Shown here: positions 36,643 through 45,834 of the stretch, piece after piece
Position numbering within the stretch: the stretch's first letter is position 1
How the letters are laid out: every line of letters starts with the position of its first letter
Origin: Thermonema rossianum DSM 10300
GTDB lineage: Bacteria; Bacteroidota; Bacteroidia; Cytophagales; Thermonemataceae
Length of the DNA: 64,000 nt
Direction: 5' to 3'
Assembly: GCF_000426825.1 (NCBI RefSeq)
Contig: NZ_AUGC01000009.1
Location: forward strand, 1 to 64,000
Position numbers and translations under genes: made by a program
The notes under the pieces: generated by a model
Database searches by the model: none
What the model saw: only the letters and a program-made list of their open reading frames with translations
What the model was told of the DNA's origin: nothing

Positions 36643-36674
36643 CAAATATAGAAAGGCTTTTTTTATCTACCAAA
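36643..36674 (-). promoter_or_regulatory. Bacteroidota-type promoter of tRNA-Gln
   Basis: On the minus strand TTTG (36674-36671) and TATATTTG (36650-36643) are 20 bases apart, matching the TTTG/TAnnTTTG consensus. The -7 box ends 21 bases before the tRNA. The -33 element overlaps the last codons of dxs. Confidence 0.72.
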
Positions 36675-38645
36675 TTTTTCTTGCAATTTTTTTTCACCCG
36701 AAACATGCTCAGGCGTCCGTTCGCCCAACATTTTCTTGATTTCCAAGCGTATAGATTCCACATCATATCCGCACTCTTTGTACTGTTCTTGTTGCGTTCC
36801 GTGCTCCACTACTTTGTCGGGCACACCCAAGCGGCGTACACGCACATGATAGCCATGGTCTGCCATGAACTCGAGCACCGCACTGCCAAAGCCCCCCATC
36901 AAGCAACCGTCCTCTATGGTCAGTATATTGTCGAACTTTTGGAATATCTCATGCAACAGCTCTTCATCCAGCGGCTTCACAAAGCGCATATCATAATGCG
37001 CCGGATTGTAGCCTTCGGCAAGCAAACTGCTGTATGCTTCCACAGCCAAGTTGCCCACGTGCCCTATGGTGAGAATAGCCAACTCTTCACCCTCACGTAT
37101 GACACGCCCTTTGCCTATAGGAATGCGTTCAAAAGGCGTGCGCCATTCAACCATCACCCCTTGCCCCCGCGGATAACGTATGCTGAATGCCCGCTTGCCA
37201 TATTCTTCGGCATCCAGCATAGCCGTGTACATCAAATTGCGCAGTTCTTGCTCATTCATAGGCGCAGACACCACCAAGTTCGGAATACAACGGAAGTAAG
37301 CAAGGTCGTAAGTCCCTTGGTGTGTGGCACCGTCGGCGCCCACCATGCCGGCGCGATCCAGGCAGAAAATCACGGGCAGCTCTTGTATGCACACGTCGTG
37401 AATTACCTGGTCATAAGCCCGCTGCATGAAAGTAGAGTAAATATTGCAAAACGGAATGAAGCCTTGTGTAGCCAAGCCTGCCGAAAAAGTAACGGCGTGT
37501 TGTTCGCAAATGCCCACATCAAAAGCACGTTCCGGTATTTCGCGCATCATGATATTGAGCGAAGAGCCGGAAGGCATGGCCGGCGTGATGCCCACCACTT
37601 TCGGATTCATGCGCGCCAGTTCCACAATCGTATGCCCAAACACATCCTGATATTTGGGCGGTTGTGGCTTCTCCACAGGCTTCTTGTGTATTTTACCGGT
37701 GAGTTTATCGAAGGTGCCCGGCGCATGCCAGATGGTTTGTTCTTTTTCGGCAGGTGCATACCCTTTGCCTTTCACCGTCACGCAGTGCAACAATTTAGGA
37801 CCGGGTATTTTCTTCAGATCTTCCATCACATGCACCAAGTGCTCTACATCGTGACCATCTACCGGGCCGAAATAGCGCAAGTTCAGTGACTCGAAGAAGT
37901 TACTATGTTTCAACAAAAAGCTTTTAAAGGTATGCTCTATTTTCGAAGCCAGTTCTTGTGCATGAATGCCCAATTTATTGAGCACGCCCAGCATCTTCCA
38001 TATTTCATCTTTCAGCTTGTTGTAGGTGGTAGAAGTGGTGATATCGGTCAAATATTCTTTCAATGCCCCCACATTGGGATCAATGGACATGCAGTTGTCA
38101 TTCAACACTATCAACAAGTTGGCATCCGAAGCACCGGCGTTGTTCATACCTTCGAAAGCCAGGCCGCCGGTGAGTGCCCCATCGCCAATGACGGCTACAT
38201 GATGACGATGCTCTTCGCCCTTGAGCTTGGAAGCAATGGCCATGCCCAGCGCTGCCGATATGGAAGTGGAAGAGTGCCCCACACCAAAATGGTCATAGGG
38301 GCTTTCTTTGATTTTCGGGAAGCCCGAGATGCCACCATAACGGCGGTTGGTGTGGAATAAATCGCGCCGCCCGGTGATGATTTTATGCCCATAGGCTTGG
38401 TGCCCTACGTCCCATACCAATTTATCATCCGGTGTATTGAACACATAGTGCAAAGCTACGGTAAGCTCTACCACGCCCAAGCTTGCCCCAAAATGCCCGC
38501 CATATACCGACACCACATCTATGATGTAGTCGCGCAACTCGAAGCAAAGCTGTTGTAGCTGCTCGATAGGCAATTGACGCAAATCTTCGGGGTAATTCAC
38601 TTTTTCCAATAGCGGACCGGGCTTGAGTATATTGGGTGCACTCAT
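36663..38645 (-). CDS. dxs: 1-deoxy-D-xylulose-5-phosphate synthase
   Basis: DXS condenses pyruvate and glyceraldehyde 3-phosphate with thiamine diphosphate to start the MEP isoprenoid pathway. The ~660-residue protein has HFGASLGVVELTVALHYVF, DVGHQAYGHKIITGR, the ThDP motif GDGALTGGLAFEGMNNAG ... LNDNCMSI, the pyrimidine-domain DVGICEQHAVTFSAGLA and DRAGMVGADGATHQG. I start at ATG 38645 (MSAPNIL), although a frame is open to 38687. It supplies precursors for the carotenoid genes in this window and for quinones. Confidence 0.96.
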   Translation of the reverse strand: MSAPNILKPGPLLEKVNYPEDLRQLPIEQLQQLCFELRDYIIDVVSVYGGHFGASLGVVELTVALHYVFNTPDDKLVWDVGHQAYGHKIITGRRDLFHTNRRYGGISGFPKIKESPYDHFGVGHSSTSISAALGMAIASKLKGEEHRHHVAVIGDGALTGGLAFEGMNNAGASDANLLIVLNDNCMSIDPNVGALKEYLTDITTSTTYNKLKDEIWKMLGVLNKLGIHAQELASKIEHTFKSFLLKHSNFFESLNLRYFGPVDGHDVEHLVHVMEDLKKIPGPKLLHCVTVKGKGYAPAEKEQTIWHAPGTFDKLTGKIHKKPVEKPQPPKYQDVFGHTIVELARMNPKVVGITPAMPSGSSLNIMMREIPERAFDVGICEQHAVTFSAGLATQGFIPFCNIYSTFMQRAYDQVIHDVCIQELPVIFCLDRAGMVGADGATHQGTYDLAYFRCIPNLVVSAPMNEQELRNLMYTAMLDAEEYGKRAFSIRYPRGQGVMVEWRTPFERIPIGKGRVIREGEELAILTIGHVGNLAVEAYSSLLAEGYNPAHYDMRFVKPLDEELLHEIFQKFDNILTIEDGCLMGGFGSAVLEFMADHGYHVRVRRLGVPDKVVEHGTQQEQYKECGYDVESIRLEIKKMLGERTPEHVSGEKKLQEKFGR

Positions 38646-38762
38646 GTTTCGATATTTTAAATCATCAATACTTTCAGGATAATACAACTACTTTTTCAGC
38701 AAATGGTTGCCTACACGTCAAACAAACATACACATTTTTCTAAATTTACCAACGTATTTTGC

Positions 38763-38770
38763 TAATTTTG
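38763..38770 (+). promoter_or_regulatory. -7-like element upstream of scpA
   Basis: TAATTTTG matches TAnnTTTG and lies about 75 bases before the scpA start. No TTTG is seen at the expected distance upstream, so support is weak. Confidence 0.25.
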
Positions 38771-38845
38771 AAGACGTAGGAAAGCATCTCTTTTTCAAGA
38801 GACTAAAAAAAGTTCAACTTCAACCTCTAATAAGTCAAGAAAGTT

Positions 38846-39604
38846 GTGAGCTTCGAAGTAAAATTACCTTTGTTTGAAGGTCCATTTGACCTGCTGCTCT
38901 TCTTTATAGAAAGAGATGAGCTGGACATTTATGACATTCCTATAGCCAAGATTACCCACGACTTTCTTGATTATATCCATCAGCTCGAGAAACTGAACAT
39001 AGAAGTAGCCGGCGAGTTCATGGTAGTGGCGGCTACCCTCATGCGTATTAAATCAAAAATGCTGCTGCCCCGCCCCGAGCTGGATGAAGCAGGTAACGAA
39101 ATAGACCCGCGCGAAGAGCTTATCAAGCATCTGCTTGAATACAAAAAATACAAATCGGTCATTGATGAGTTTGCCAAGCTCGAAGATGAGCGCCTGAAAA
39201 AAGAAGCCCGCGGCAACCTGCACAAAGAGCTGCAAAAGCTGGCAGCCGTCAACAATGTAGAAGCCGAGCTCCAAGGTATTGACCTGTACAAGCTGCTGAA
39301 AGTATATGAGCAGGTGATGGAACGCTACCGGCTGGAAAACAAGCGCCTCTCCCATACCATCGAGCAGTATCCGTTCACCATCGAAGGGCAAAAACAGATG
39401 ATTCAACGGCTGGTTGCTCAAAAACGCCGGGTGGCATTTTCCGAAATCATTGAAACCAACCCGCGCCGGGTAGCCGTCATTTTCAACTTTTTAGCCATTT
39501 TAGAGATGGCACACTATGGGGAAGTGCGACTGATTATTGGCGAAGGTGCCAATAATTTTTGGTTGGAAGCCATGCCGGCCAAAGCCGAAAAAGCTGCCGT
39601 ATAG
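38846..39604 (+). CDS. scpA: segregation and condensation protein A
   Basis: ScpA is the kleisin that bridges the SMC dimer in chromosome condensation. The 252-residue protein begins at GTG with the hallmark FEVKLPLFEGPFDLLLFFIERDELDIYDIPIAKITHDFLDYI, followed by the EFMVVAATLMRIKSKMLLPR helix and a C-terminal winged helix (FNFLAILEMAHYGEVRL). scpB and smc are not adjacent. A terminator follows. Confidence 0.94.
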   Translation: MSFEVKLPLFEGPFDLLLFFIERDELDIYDIPIAKITHDFLDYIHQLEKLNIEVAGEFMVVAATLMRIKSKMLLPRPELDEAGNEIDPREELIKHLLEYKKYKSVIDEFAKLEDERLKKEARGNLHKELQKLAAVNNVEAELQGIDLYKLLKVYEQVMERYRLENKRLSHTIEQYPFTIEGQKQMIQRLVAQKRRVAFSEIIETNPRRVAVIFNFLAILEMAHYGEVRLIIGEGANNFWLEAMPAKAEKAAV

Positions 39605-39682
39605 CATGCTCCGGTGTATATTCGTTCGTCCGTATTCGAAATGCCCAATAGGTCCTGCCTTTTCACGCTGAAGAGCCAATAT

Positions 39683-39727
39683 TGAAAAAGGCTGCCTTTC
39701 ACATTCAAGAAAGGCAACCTTTTTTGT
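39683..39727. terminator. bidirectional terminator between scpA and the Lrp gene
   Basis: A long stem AAAAGGcTGCCTTTC/GAAAGGCAaCCTTTT with one mismatch and T-rich flanks on both sides lies between the two convergent genes. Confidence 0.75.
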
Positions 39728-39749
39728 CAAGCAACAACTACAGCTTTTT

Positions 39750-40247
39750 TTACTCCTCAATAATATCGTCAGGAATGGGCAGGGCACGCTTCTGCTTAAA
39801 TACCGACAGCACCACCATTGATTGCATGTGCTCAATTTCTTCGATTTCGCTCACTTGTTCGAGCATCAACTTTTGATAGGAAGCAATGTCTTCGGCTACG
39901 ATTTTCAACAGGAAGTCAGCGGCTCCCGTCATATAGTAGCACTCAATAATGTTGTCTATTTTATTGATTTTATCGACAAAGCTTTCTATCACACTTTTCT
40001 TATGGCTGATAAGCGACACCTGCACGAAGGTCATCACGCCCAAGCCCACTTTCTCTTTGTCCACCACCGCATGGTAGCTTTGAATAATACCGGCTTGTTC
40101 CAACTTTTTCACGCGTTCCAAAGTAGGAGCCGGCGACAATCCAATGTCTTTTGATAACTGCGCATTGGTGATTCGCCCGTCTTCTTGTAAGATTTGTAGT
40201 ATCTTACGGTCTATTTCATCGAGTTTCAATCTTCTGCGTTGTCCCAT
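39750..40247 (-). CDS. Lrp/AsnC family transcriptional regulator
   Basis: This 165-residue regulator has the N-terminal HTH (LDEIDRKILQILQEDGRITNAQLSKDIGLSPAPTLERVKKLEQAGII, residues 8-54) and the RAM/AsnC ligand-binding domain with GLGVMTFVQVSL and CYYMTGAADFLLKIVAED. It probably responds to an amino acid and forms octamers. It is divergent from deoC with an AT-rich spacer; its targets are not evident. Confidence 0.93.
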   Translation of the reverse strand: MGQRRRLKLDEIDRKILQILQEDGRITNAQLSKDIGLSPAPTLERVKKLEQAGIIQSYHAVVDKEKVGLGVMTFVQVSLISHKKSVIESFVDKINKIDNIIECYYMTGAADFLLKIVAEDIASYQKLMLEQVSEIEEIEHMQSMVVLSVFKQKRALPIPDDIIEE

Positions 40248-40363
40248 AGGTGATTATATTTTTTACACACAAATTTATTTTGGCAAAAATACAATTTATC
40301 ATAATATATTTTTGAAAACATAAGTTTTTTTCTTGATTTTTAAAAACTTAAGTTGCACGAAGC

Positions 40364-41035
40364 ATGGAAAAAATACAACAATACCTCGAACACACCTTGC
40401 TATCCCCAACTGCAGGGTATGGCGACTACGACCGCCTGGTGGCAGAAGCAAGGCAATATGCCTTTCTGGGGGTGTGTGTGCCTCCTTATTGGGTGAAGAA
40501 GGTAAAGCGGGACCTGCGCGATACAGCCATTCAGGTGGTTACGGTCATAGGGTTTCCGTTGGGTTATCAACGCACCGAAACCAAACTCGATGAAGTAAAG
40601 TATGCACTTCGCGACGGTGCCGACGAGCTGGACGTGGTACTCAATCTTTCTGCCGTTAAAAGTGGGGCTTGGGATTGGGTGAAAATAGAGCTTGTGCGCC
40701 TTGCCGAAAGCATTCATCAGGCAGAAAAAATTTTCAAATTGATTTTAGAAACAGCCTATCTAAACGATGACGAGCTTCAAAGGCTGTGCGAAATGTGCGG
40801 CGCCTATGGGGTAGATTACGCCAAAACCTCTACAGGCTTTGCTCCCAAAGGGGCAGAAATAGAGTGCGTGCGCAAAATGCGAAGCTGGTTGCCTGCTCAC
40901 GTAGGCATCAAAGCATCGGGGGGGATATGCACCTTTACACAAGCCAAGGCTTTTATTGAAGCCGGGGCTGAGCGCATTGGCACCTCTTCGGGGGTTGCCA
41001 TCGTAGAAGAAAGTCTTAAACAAACCAACACATAA
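40364..41035 (+). CDS. deoC: deoxyribose-phosphate aldolase
   Basis: DeoC splits 2-deoxyribose 5-phosphate into glyceraldehyde 3-phosphate and acetaldehyde in nucleoside catabolism. The 223-residue TIM barrel has VVTVIGFPLGYQRTETKLDE, DELDVVLNLSAVKSGAW, KLILETAYL, the Schiff-base lysine segment YAKTSTGFAPKGA and the phosphate-binding IKASGGICTFTQA and GAERIGTSSGV. suhB follows after 32 bases. Confidence 0.95.
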   Translation: MEKIQQYLEHTLLSPTAGYGDYDRLVAEARQYAFLGVCVPPYWVKKVKRDLRDTAIQVVTVIGFPLGYQRTETKLDEVKYALRDGADELDVVLNLSAVKSGAWDWVKIELVRLAESIHQAEKIFKLILETAYLNDDELQRLCEMCGAYGVDYAKTSTGFAPKGAEIECVRKMRSWLPAHVGIKASGGICTFTQAKAFIEAGAERIGTSSGVAIVEESLKQTNT

Positions 41036-41067
41036 TCGAATAAACAACTTAAACTTTACGCTGACTT

Positions 41068-41895
41068 ATGATTAACTACGCAGCATTGGTGCATCAAGTA
41101 GCCAGTTTATGCCGGGAAACGGGCGAATGGATTGCCGACCAAGCGATGCTCTTCAACCGTGAGCAAGTCGAATACAAAGGACGCAACGACCTGGTGTCTT
41201 ATGTGGACAAGGAAGCCGAAAGGCGCCTGTTGCATGGGCTAAGCCGCCTGTTGCCACAAGCCCGCTTTCTAAGCGAGGAAAGCAATGCGCAAACCCAAGT
41301 GGCACAAGGTGCTTACTGGATAGTGGACCCACTCGACGGCACCACCAACTTTGTGCATGCCGTGCCCGTGTATGCCATCAGTGTGGCATTGATGGTAGAT
41401 GGCGAACTAAAGCTTGGCGTAGTCTATGAAATCAACAGAAAAGAGTGCTTTTGTGCATACGAAGGCGGTGGCGCCTACCTCAACGATACCCCTTTGCGCT
41501 GTCATACGCATACCCCGCTGAGTGCTTCTTTGATAGCCACCGGCTTTCCTTATTACGACTTTGGTCTTACCGCCTATTATTTGCGCATCCTCGAGCGCTT
41601 CATGAAGAATACACATGGGGTGCGCCGTTTGGGGGCTGCGGCCGTCGATTTGGCCTATGTAGCCGCCGGGCGCTTCGAAGGCTTTTTTGAGTACAACCTG
41701 CAAGCATGGGACGTGGCCGCCGGCTCTTTGATTGTAAAAGAAGCGGGCGGATGCCTCTGCGAGTTTACGGGCGGCAACAATTATATCTTCGGACGCTCCA
41801 TCATTGCAGCAGCCCACCCCTCTTTGCTCAATGAAATGCTCGAGCAAATACAACCTGTTTGGGAAGAAGCGCTGGCAAGTCAAAATAAGGCTTAG
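41068..41895 (+). CDS. suhB: inositol monophosphatase family protein
   Basis: This 275-residue Mg-dependent phosphatase has the family motifs in order: LVSYVDKEAERRL, FLSEESNAQ, WIVDPLDGTTNFVHAVPVYAISVAL and the C-terminal WDVAAGSLIVKEAGG. It hydrolyses inositol phosphate or a related sugar phosphate. It sits behind deoC in a likely two-gene unit, and its last 4 bases overlap the end of the convergent gene. Confidence 0.92.
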   Translation: MINYAALVHQVASLCRETGEWIADQAMLFNREQVEYKGRNDLVSYVDKEAERRLLHGLSRLLPQARFLSEESNAQTQVAQGAYWIVDPLDGTTNFVHAVPVYAISVALMVDGELKLGVVYEINRKECFCAYEGGGAYLNDTPLRCHTHTPLSASLIATGFPYYDFGLTAYYLRILERFMKNTHGVRRLGAAAVDLAYVAAGRFEGFFEYNLQAWDVAAGSLIVKEAGGCLCEFTGGNNYIFGRSIIAAAHPSLLNEMLEQIQPVWEEALASQNKA

Positions 41896-42413
41896 TCCCG
41901 GGCATTCACTATCTTCAACAAGCACTCTTGTAGAGTAGAAAAAGCAGCCGGGGGCGGCTCCGCCAAAGGGCTACTCCGATAAACCACCTTTTTGGTACGG
42001 AAACGAACGCCGCCCTTATCTTTTCCTCTTTCTTCCCATTGTACCTGTATGGTATAAGGGTAAAAACGCTGAGACGCCTCCACCCCATAAGCATCTTCCG
42101 GCAACTCCAAGAATCCGGACGTAAGCAAGCAATCCTGTAGGCTCTGTTTGTCCTCCTCTGTGAGCCATTTTGTGCTTCGTTGCAATCTCACGCCGGCAGG
42201 GGTAGCTGTGGGCTCTGCCCCATGCTCATAAACATACTTGGTTATATACAAGCTGTCGCCTTGGAAGTGAGCCTCCAACCAAGCCGACTTATAAAAGAAA
42301 TCATAATCTTGGGCTTGCACGCTCCATGCCAAAAGCATAAGCGCCAAACAACCAACTGTTTTTTTCAATTGAAGGATAAGGCCCCTCATAAGGTTGAACT
42401 TTTTAGCTGCCAT
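41892..42413 (-). CDS. hypothetical secreted protein
   Basis: I do not recognise this 173-residue protein. Residues ~8-34 form a signal peptide ending SVQAQ. The mature part has two cysteines (LQDCLLTSGF and LQECLLKIV) that could form a disulfide, and a basic stretch EERGKDKGGVRFRTKKVVYRSS. It converges on suhB with a 4-base overlap. Confidence 0.65.
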   Translation of the reverse strand: MAAKKFNLMRGLILQLKKTVGCLALMLLAWSVQAQDYDFFYKSAWLEAHFQGDSLYITKYVYEHGAEPTATPAGVRLQRSTKWLTEEDKQSLQDCLLTSGFLELPEDAYGVEASQRFYPYTIQVQWEERGKDKGGVRFRTKKVVYRSSPLAEPPPAAFSTLQECLLKIVNARD

Positions 42414-42523
42414 ATTACATCAAACAGTCAAATTTAATACCATCCCCTCATGTCCTTTAAAAAGAGTTATTTCCTTTTCTTTTATTATCTTTTACATTAA
42501 ATGCTTTAAGAGTCTCACACCCT

Positions 42524-43666
42524 ATGCGCCTGTCTTATATTCTTTACATCACTATCAGTTTCATACTCATTACTCAAATATCCGGGATGGCACAAAATCT
42601 GGTGCCGGATGGCTCTTTTGAACAATATTTAGACTGCCCCCATGACTACGGCACCGTGCGTTTGGGTATCTTGCGACATTGGCGGGCAACCCCCGGTGAT
42701 TGCACCCCTGACTATTTTCATCATTGTGGAAAAAATGACTTTTCTACCGAAAAAAATACATGTGGCGGACTGCCGCCGCAAGATGGACACGGCTATGCAG
42801 GCTTGATTATACGCACCGGTGAAGGGAAAAACCAAGCCGACCTTTATTACAGGGAAGCCATTCAAACCGAACTGTCGGAAGTACTGCGTCCCAATGCCCG
42901 CTATATTGTGCGGTTTTATGTAGCACGCTCGGTCTATTCTGCCTATGCGGCCGGTAACATAGGCGTGCTCCTTACGCCCCATCCTATTGAAATATCTGCC
43001 TTGAAAGACTACCCCGCCCAGGTAAAGCACCCGGAAATTATTACTTCTACCGAATGGGTGAAAATAGAAGATACCATTGTGGCGCGCGGGGGGGAACGCT
43101 ATCTTACCATCGGTGAGTTTGAGCGCTATGAGAACCGCAAAATATTGCCCCTATCCGTGCCCGCCAAGTATAGCAAACGCTTCAGCTATCCCCGGGCTTA
43201 TTATTTCATAGACAAGGTATCGGTCGAATTTCTCGACGAGCCGAATGCCTCACGTGAAGTAGTGCTTACCCGCGAAGCGCCCAGCAGTTACATTGTCAGC
43301 CATGACTTTGGCGATATTCAACCGGGAAAACCGGTCGTACTACAAGGCATTAAGTTTGAATACAACCAAGCCGAACTGCTTCCTCAATCCGAAGTCACCC
43401 TGAAAAAACTGTATCGCCTGCTGCTGCTGCACCCCCAGATAAAAATCATAATTGTTGGGCACACCGACGAAAAAGGCACTGCCGAATATAATCAGCTGCT
43501 TTCAGAAGAGCGTGCCCGCCGGGTAGCCATGTATCTTATCAACAAAGGCATCAGCCCCGAGCGCATTCGCTTTAAGGGAAAAGGGGCAAGCGAACCATTG
43601 AACACCGCCGACACCCCCGAAGCACATGAAGAAAACCGGCGTGTAGAATTTATCATTGAGCCTTGA
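42524..43666 (+). CDS. OmpA family outer-membrane protein
   Basis: This 380-residue protein starts with a signal peptide (ILYITISFILITQISGMAQ). Residues ~25-245 form a carbohydrate-binding-like beta domain opening NLVPDGSFEQYLDCP. The C-terminal ~120 residues are an OmpA/Pal peptidoglycan-binding domain (GIKFEYNQAELLPQSEVTLKKLYRLLLLHP, GHTDEKGTAEYNQLLSEERARRVAMYLINKGI, ENRRVEFII). It probably links an exposed domain to the cell wall. Confidence 0.88.
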   Translation: MRLSYILYITISFILITQISGMAQNLVPDGSFEQYLDCPHDYGTVRLGILRHWRATPGDCTPDYFHHCGKNDFSTEKNTCGGLPPQDGHGYAGLIIRTGEGKNQADLYYREAIQTELSEVLRPNARYIVRFYVARSVYSAYAAGNIGVLLTPHPIEISALKDYPAQVKHPEIITSTEWVKIEDTIVARGGERYLTIGEFERYENRKILPLSVPAKYSKRFSYPRAYYFIDKVSVEFLDEPNASREVVLTREAPSSYIVSHDFGDIQPGKPVVLQGIKFEYNQAELLPQSEVTLKKLYRLLLLHPQIKIIIVGHTDEKGTAEYNQLLSEERARRVAMYLINKGISPERIRFKGKGASEPLNTADTPEAHEENRRVEFIIEP

Positions 43667-43760
43667 GAAAAAAATTCTTGATTTTGCCAAACAGAACACC
43701 GGCAATGCATCCTGTTTCACATAAGGCATAAGTTACTCCATAACGAAACACAAAAAAGAT

Positions 43761-44256
43761 CGTCATTTCAAACGGAGCAAAGCGTAGTGAGATTTCTCGC
43801 TGACGCTCGAAATGACAAGAGGGGAACTACCAAAGAGGTTTCTGAGAAAACAAAAGATCTTGAAAAGAAAGCTATTTGTCATGTCGAGCGAAACGTAGTG
43901 TAGCGAGACATCTCGTCAAACCAAGCTTTTATCTTGTCGCTTCGAACCAAGCGAAGCAAAGTGAGAAACCTCACACCCATCAAACCAAACAACAAGAAGC
44001 AAAGAGATTTCTCGCTTGCGCTCGAAATGACAAAGGGGATGACTCGACAGTGTGAAGCGTGGCTTGTCATTTTGAACGAAGCATAAATAAAGTGAGAAAC
44101 CTTATTTTTATCTAATCAAGCCGCTTTTCAGCTTCTTGTCATCTCGAACGAGCGAAGCGAGTGAGAGATCTCCTCAATCCAAGCCACAAGAAACAAAAAG
44201 ATTTCTTGCTAATGCTCGAAATGTCAAAAGGAAGGAGCACTCAAAATGACAAAGGG
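43761..44256. repeat. island of degenerate palindromic MITE-like repeats
   Basis: At least five partial or complete relatives of the 3.9-kb elements occur here, with ends such as TGTCATTTCGAAC, GAGATTTCTCGCTTGCGC and CTCGAAATGACA. One nearly complete short copy spans about 43761-43817; others are more decayed. The whole interval 43667-44403 between the OmpA gene and porT contains no gene. Confidence 0.75.
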
Positions 44257-44403
44257 GGCGCCAAATAACAAACACAACAACCAAAGAGGTAAGCTATAAA
44301 GAAAGCACCTTTTGCCATGCTCAAAGCATAAAATGCTCATCACAAGCGAAGCATAAGCAAGAGCAAAAGCGCATCTATATCAAGCAACCTCAAAAAGCGG
44401 CTG

Positions 44404-45117
44404 CTATTCAAAGAAGAAGTACAGCGATACCCTTTGATTATAGAGTGCTTTCAACTGGCCGGAATAGGCATTTCCATCTTGCTCCAACACATTCATAATA
44501 CCCTGCGAAAAACGCAATTCGGGGGCAAACTTAAACATCGGGAAAAATTTCTCCATGCCAAAACCAAACTCTATGGCTACATCAAAGGGTTTGACACGCA
44601 CCAAATCCTCTTCTTCCACCTTTTTTGCCAAAGCAAAAGAAGCACTGGCACCAATCAGCATAAACATACGGGCATTGCCCCGGCGCGAAGACTTGAAACG
44701 AAACAGCAAAGGCACATCTATATAGGTGGCTTCCACCAGCTTATCCACGGTGTTGCCGTCGCTCAGGCTGGTGTATTCCAAGGTGCGCTCGTTAAAACTT
44801 GCCATAGGCGCCAAGCGCATCTCCCACCAAGGGTTTAAATGAAGCACGCCCAACAAGCCCAATGAAAAACCGGGCGATATTTTGGCTTGCACCACTGTAT
44901 CGGAAGCGGCATAGCGGTCTTGAGTCTGGAAATGAAAGCGTGAAAAATTCAGTCCCAAAACAAAGCCATAGTGCAGCTTCTGTTCATCATAGTTGCGCAG
45001 GTTGATGTCGTTGCCCCGCAAATGCTGCGCATGTGCCGGTGCATAAGCCAACAAAACAATCAAAGCGGCTTGACACCCCAGTAAATAGAGCTGATTCCGA
45101 ATGTTAAAGGATACCAT
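44404..45117 (-). CDS. porT: PorT-like outer-membrane beta-barrel (type IX secretion)
   Basis: This 237-residue protein has a signal peptide (LLGCQAALIVLLAYAPAHAQ) and a predicted eight-stranded barrel ending in FFFE. The central VEATYIDVPLLFRFKSSRRGNARMFMLIGASASFAL and C-terminal PELRFSQGIMNVLEQ fit PorT/SprT, a type IX secretion component. Its first 58 bases overlap ubiE, which lies directly upstream; the ubiE-porT order is one I recall from other Bacteroidota. It fits the CHU_C-type secreted protein at 2.1 kb. Confidence 0.85.
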   Translation of the reverse strand: MVSFNIRNQLYLLGCQAALIVLLAYAPAHAQHLRGNDINLRNYDEQKLHYGFVLGLNFSRFHFQTQDRYAASDTVVQAKISPGFSLGLLGVLHLNPWWEMRLAPMASFNERTLEYTSLSDGNTVDKLVEATYIDVPLLFRFKSSRRGNARMFMLIGASASFALAKKVEEEDLVRVKPFDVAIEFGFGMEKFFPMFKFAPELRFSQGIMNVLEQDGNAYSGQLKALYNQRVSLYFFFE

Positions 45118-45791
45118 TTTGTTTCTTTAAATCCTGTTTGGTTCAATATATCCACAAATTGCATACCATCGGGGAAAGCATCTACCGACTCGGGCAGGTA
45201 GCTATAAGCCGCCCGGTCTTTAGAAATCAATCTTCCCACCCATGGTACCCAACGCGTAAAGTAAAAACGGTAGAGTTGTTTTATTGGAAAACGCTTGGGC
45301 TTGGAAAATTCCAGCACCAACAGTACGCCGCCCGGTTTCAATACCCGGAAAATCTCTTTTAAACCTTGTTCCAGGTGGGCAAAGTTGCGCACGCCGAAAG
45401 CCACGGTAACCGCATCGAAGGTATTGTCTTCGTACTTCAAGTTTTCGGAATCGCCATATTCCAAAATTACTTTTTCACTTAATCCTTTTTGATGCACCTT
45501 CTCTCTGCCATATTCCAACATTTTTTCGGAAATATCCACCCCTATCACTTTCTGTATGGAAGGCATTTTACTTAGCTGAATGGCAAAATCAGCCGTGCCG
45601 GTGGCCACATCCAACAAGTATTGCGGCCGGCGGCGCGCCAGCATCTTGGTAGCTTTTTTACGCCAAAGCACATCAATGCCCAAGCTTAGCACATGATTCA
45701 GCAAATCATAAGTAGCCGCTATGTTATTGAACATGCGCGCTACCTGCGATTTTTTGTCTGACGGCTCTTCTTTGTAAGGTAATACAGTCAT
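45060..45791 (-). CDS. ubiE: demethylmenaquinone methyltransferase
   Basis: This 243-residue SAM-dependent enzyme (MenG/UbiE) performs the last methylation in menaquinone synthesis. Signatures are RMFNNIAATYDLLNHVLSLGIDVLWRK, LLDVATGTADFAI, VIGVDISEKMLEYG and the family motif EIFRVLKPGGVLLVLEFSKPK. Bacteroidota use menaquinone, so the MenG role is preferred. porT overlaps its 3' end. Confidence 0.95.
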   Translation of the reverse strand: MTVLPYKEEPSDKKSQVARMFNNIAATYDLLNHVLSLGIDVLWRKKATKMLARRRPQYLLDVATGTADFAIQLSKMPSIQKVIGVDISEKMLEYGREKVHQKGLSEKVILEYGDSENLKYEDNTFDAVTVAFGVRNFAHLEQGLKEIFRVLKPGGVLLVLEFSKPKRFPIKQLYRFYFTRWVPWVGRLISKDRAAYSYLPESVDAFPDGMQFVDILNQTGFKETKWYPLTFGISSIYWGVKPL

Positions 45792-45834
45792 AATTGCTTC
45801 TTTCGAAATGATAATTCACGCTCCAACAACCAAG

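Noticed and set aside
36456-37889. 477-residue plus-strand open frame
   Set aside because: It is antisense to dxs and crosses tRNA-Gln; its composition (His/Phe/Ala-rich) is that of a shadow frame.
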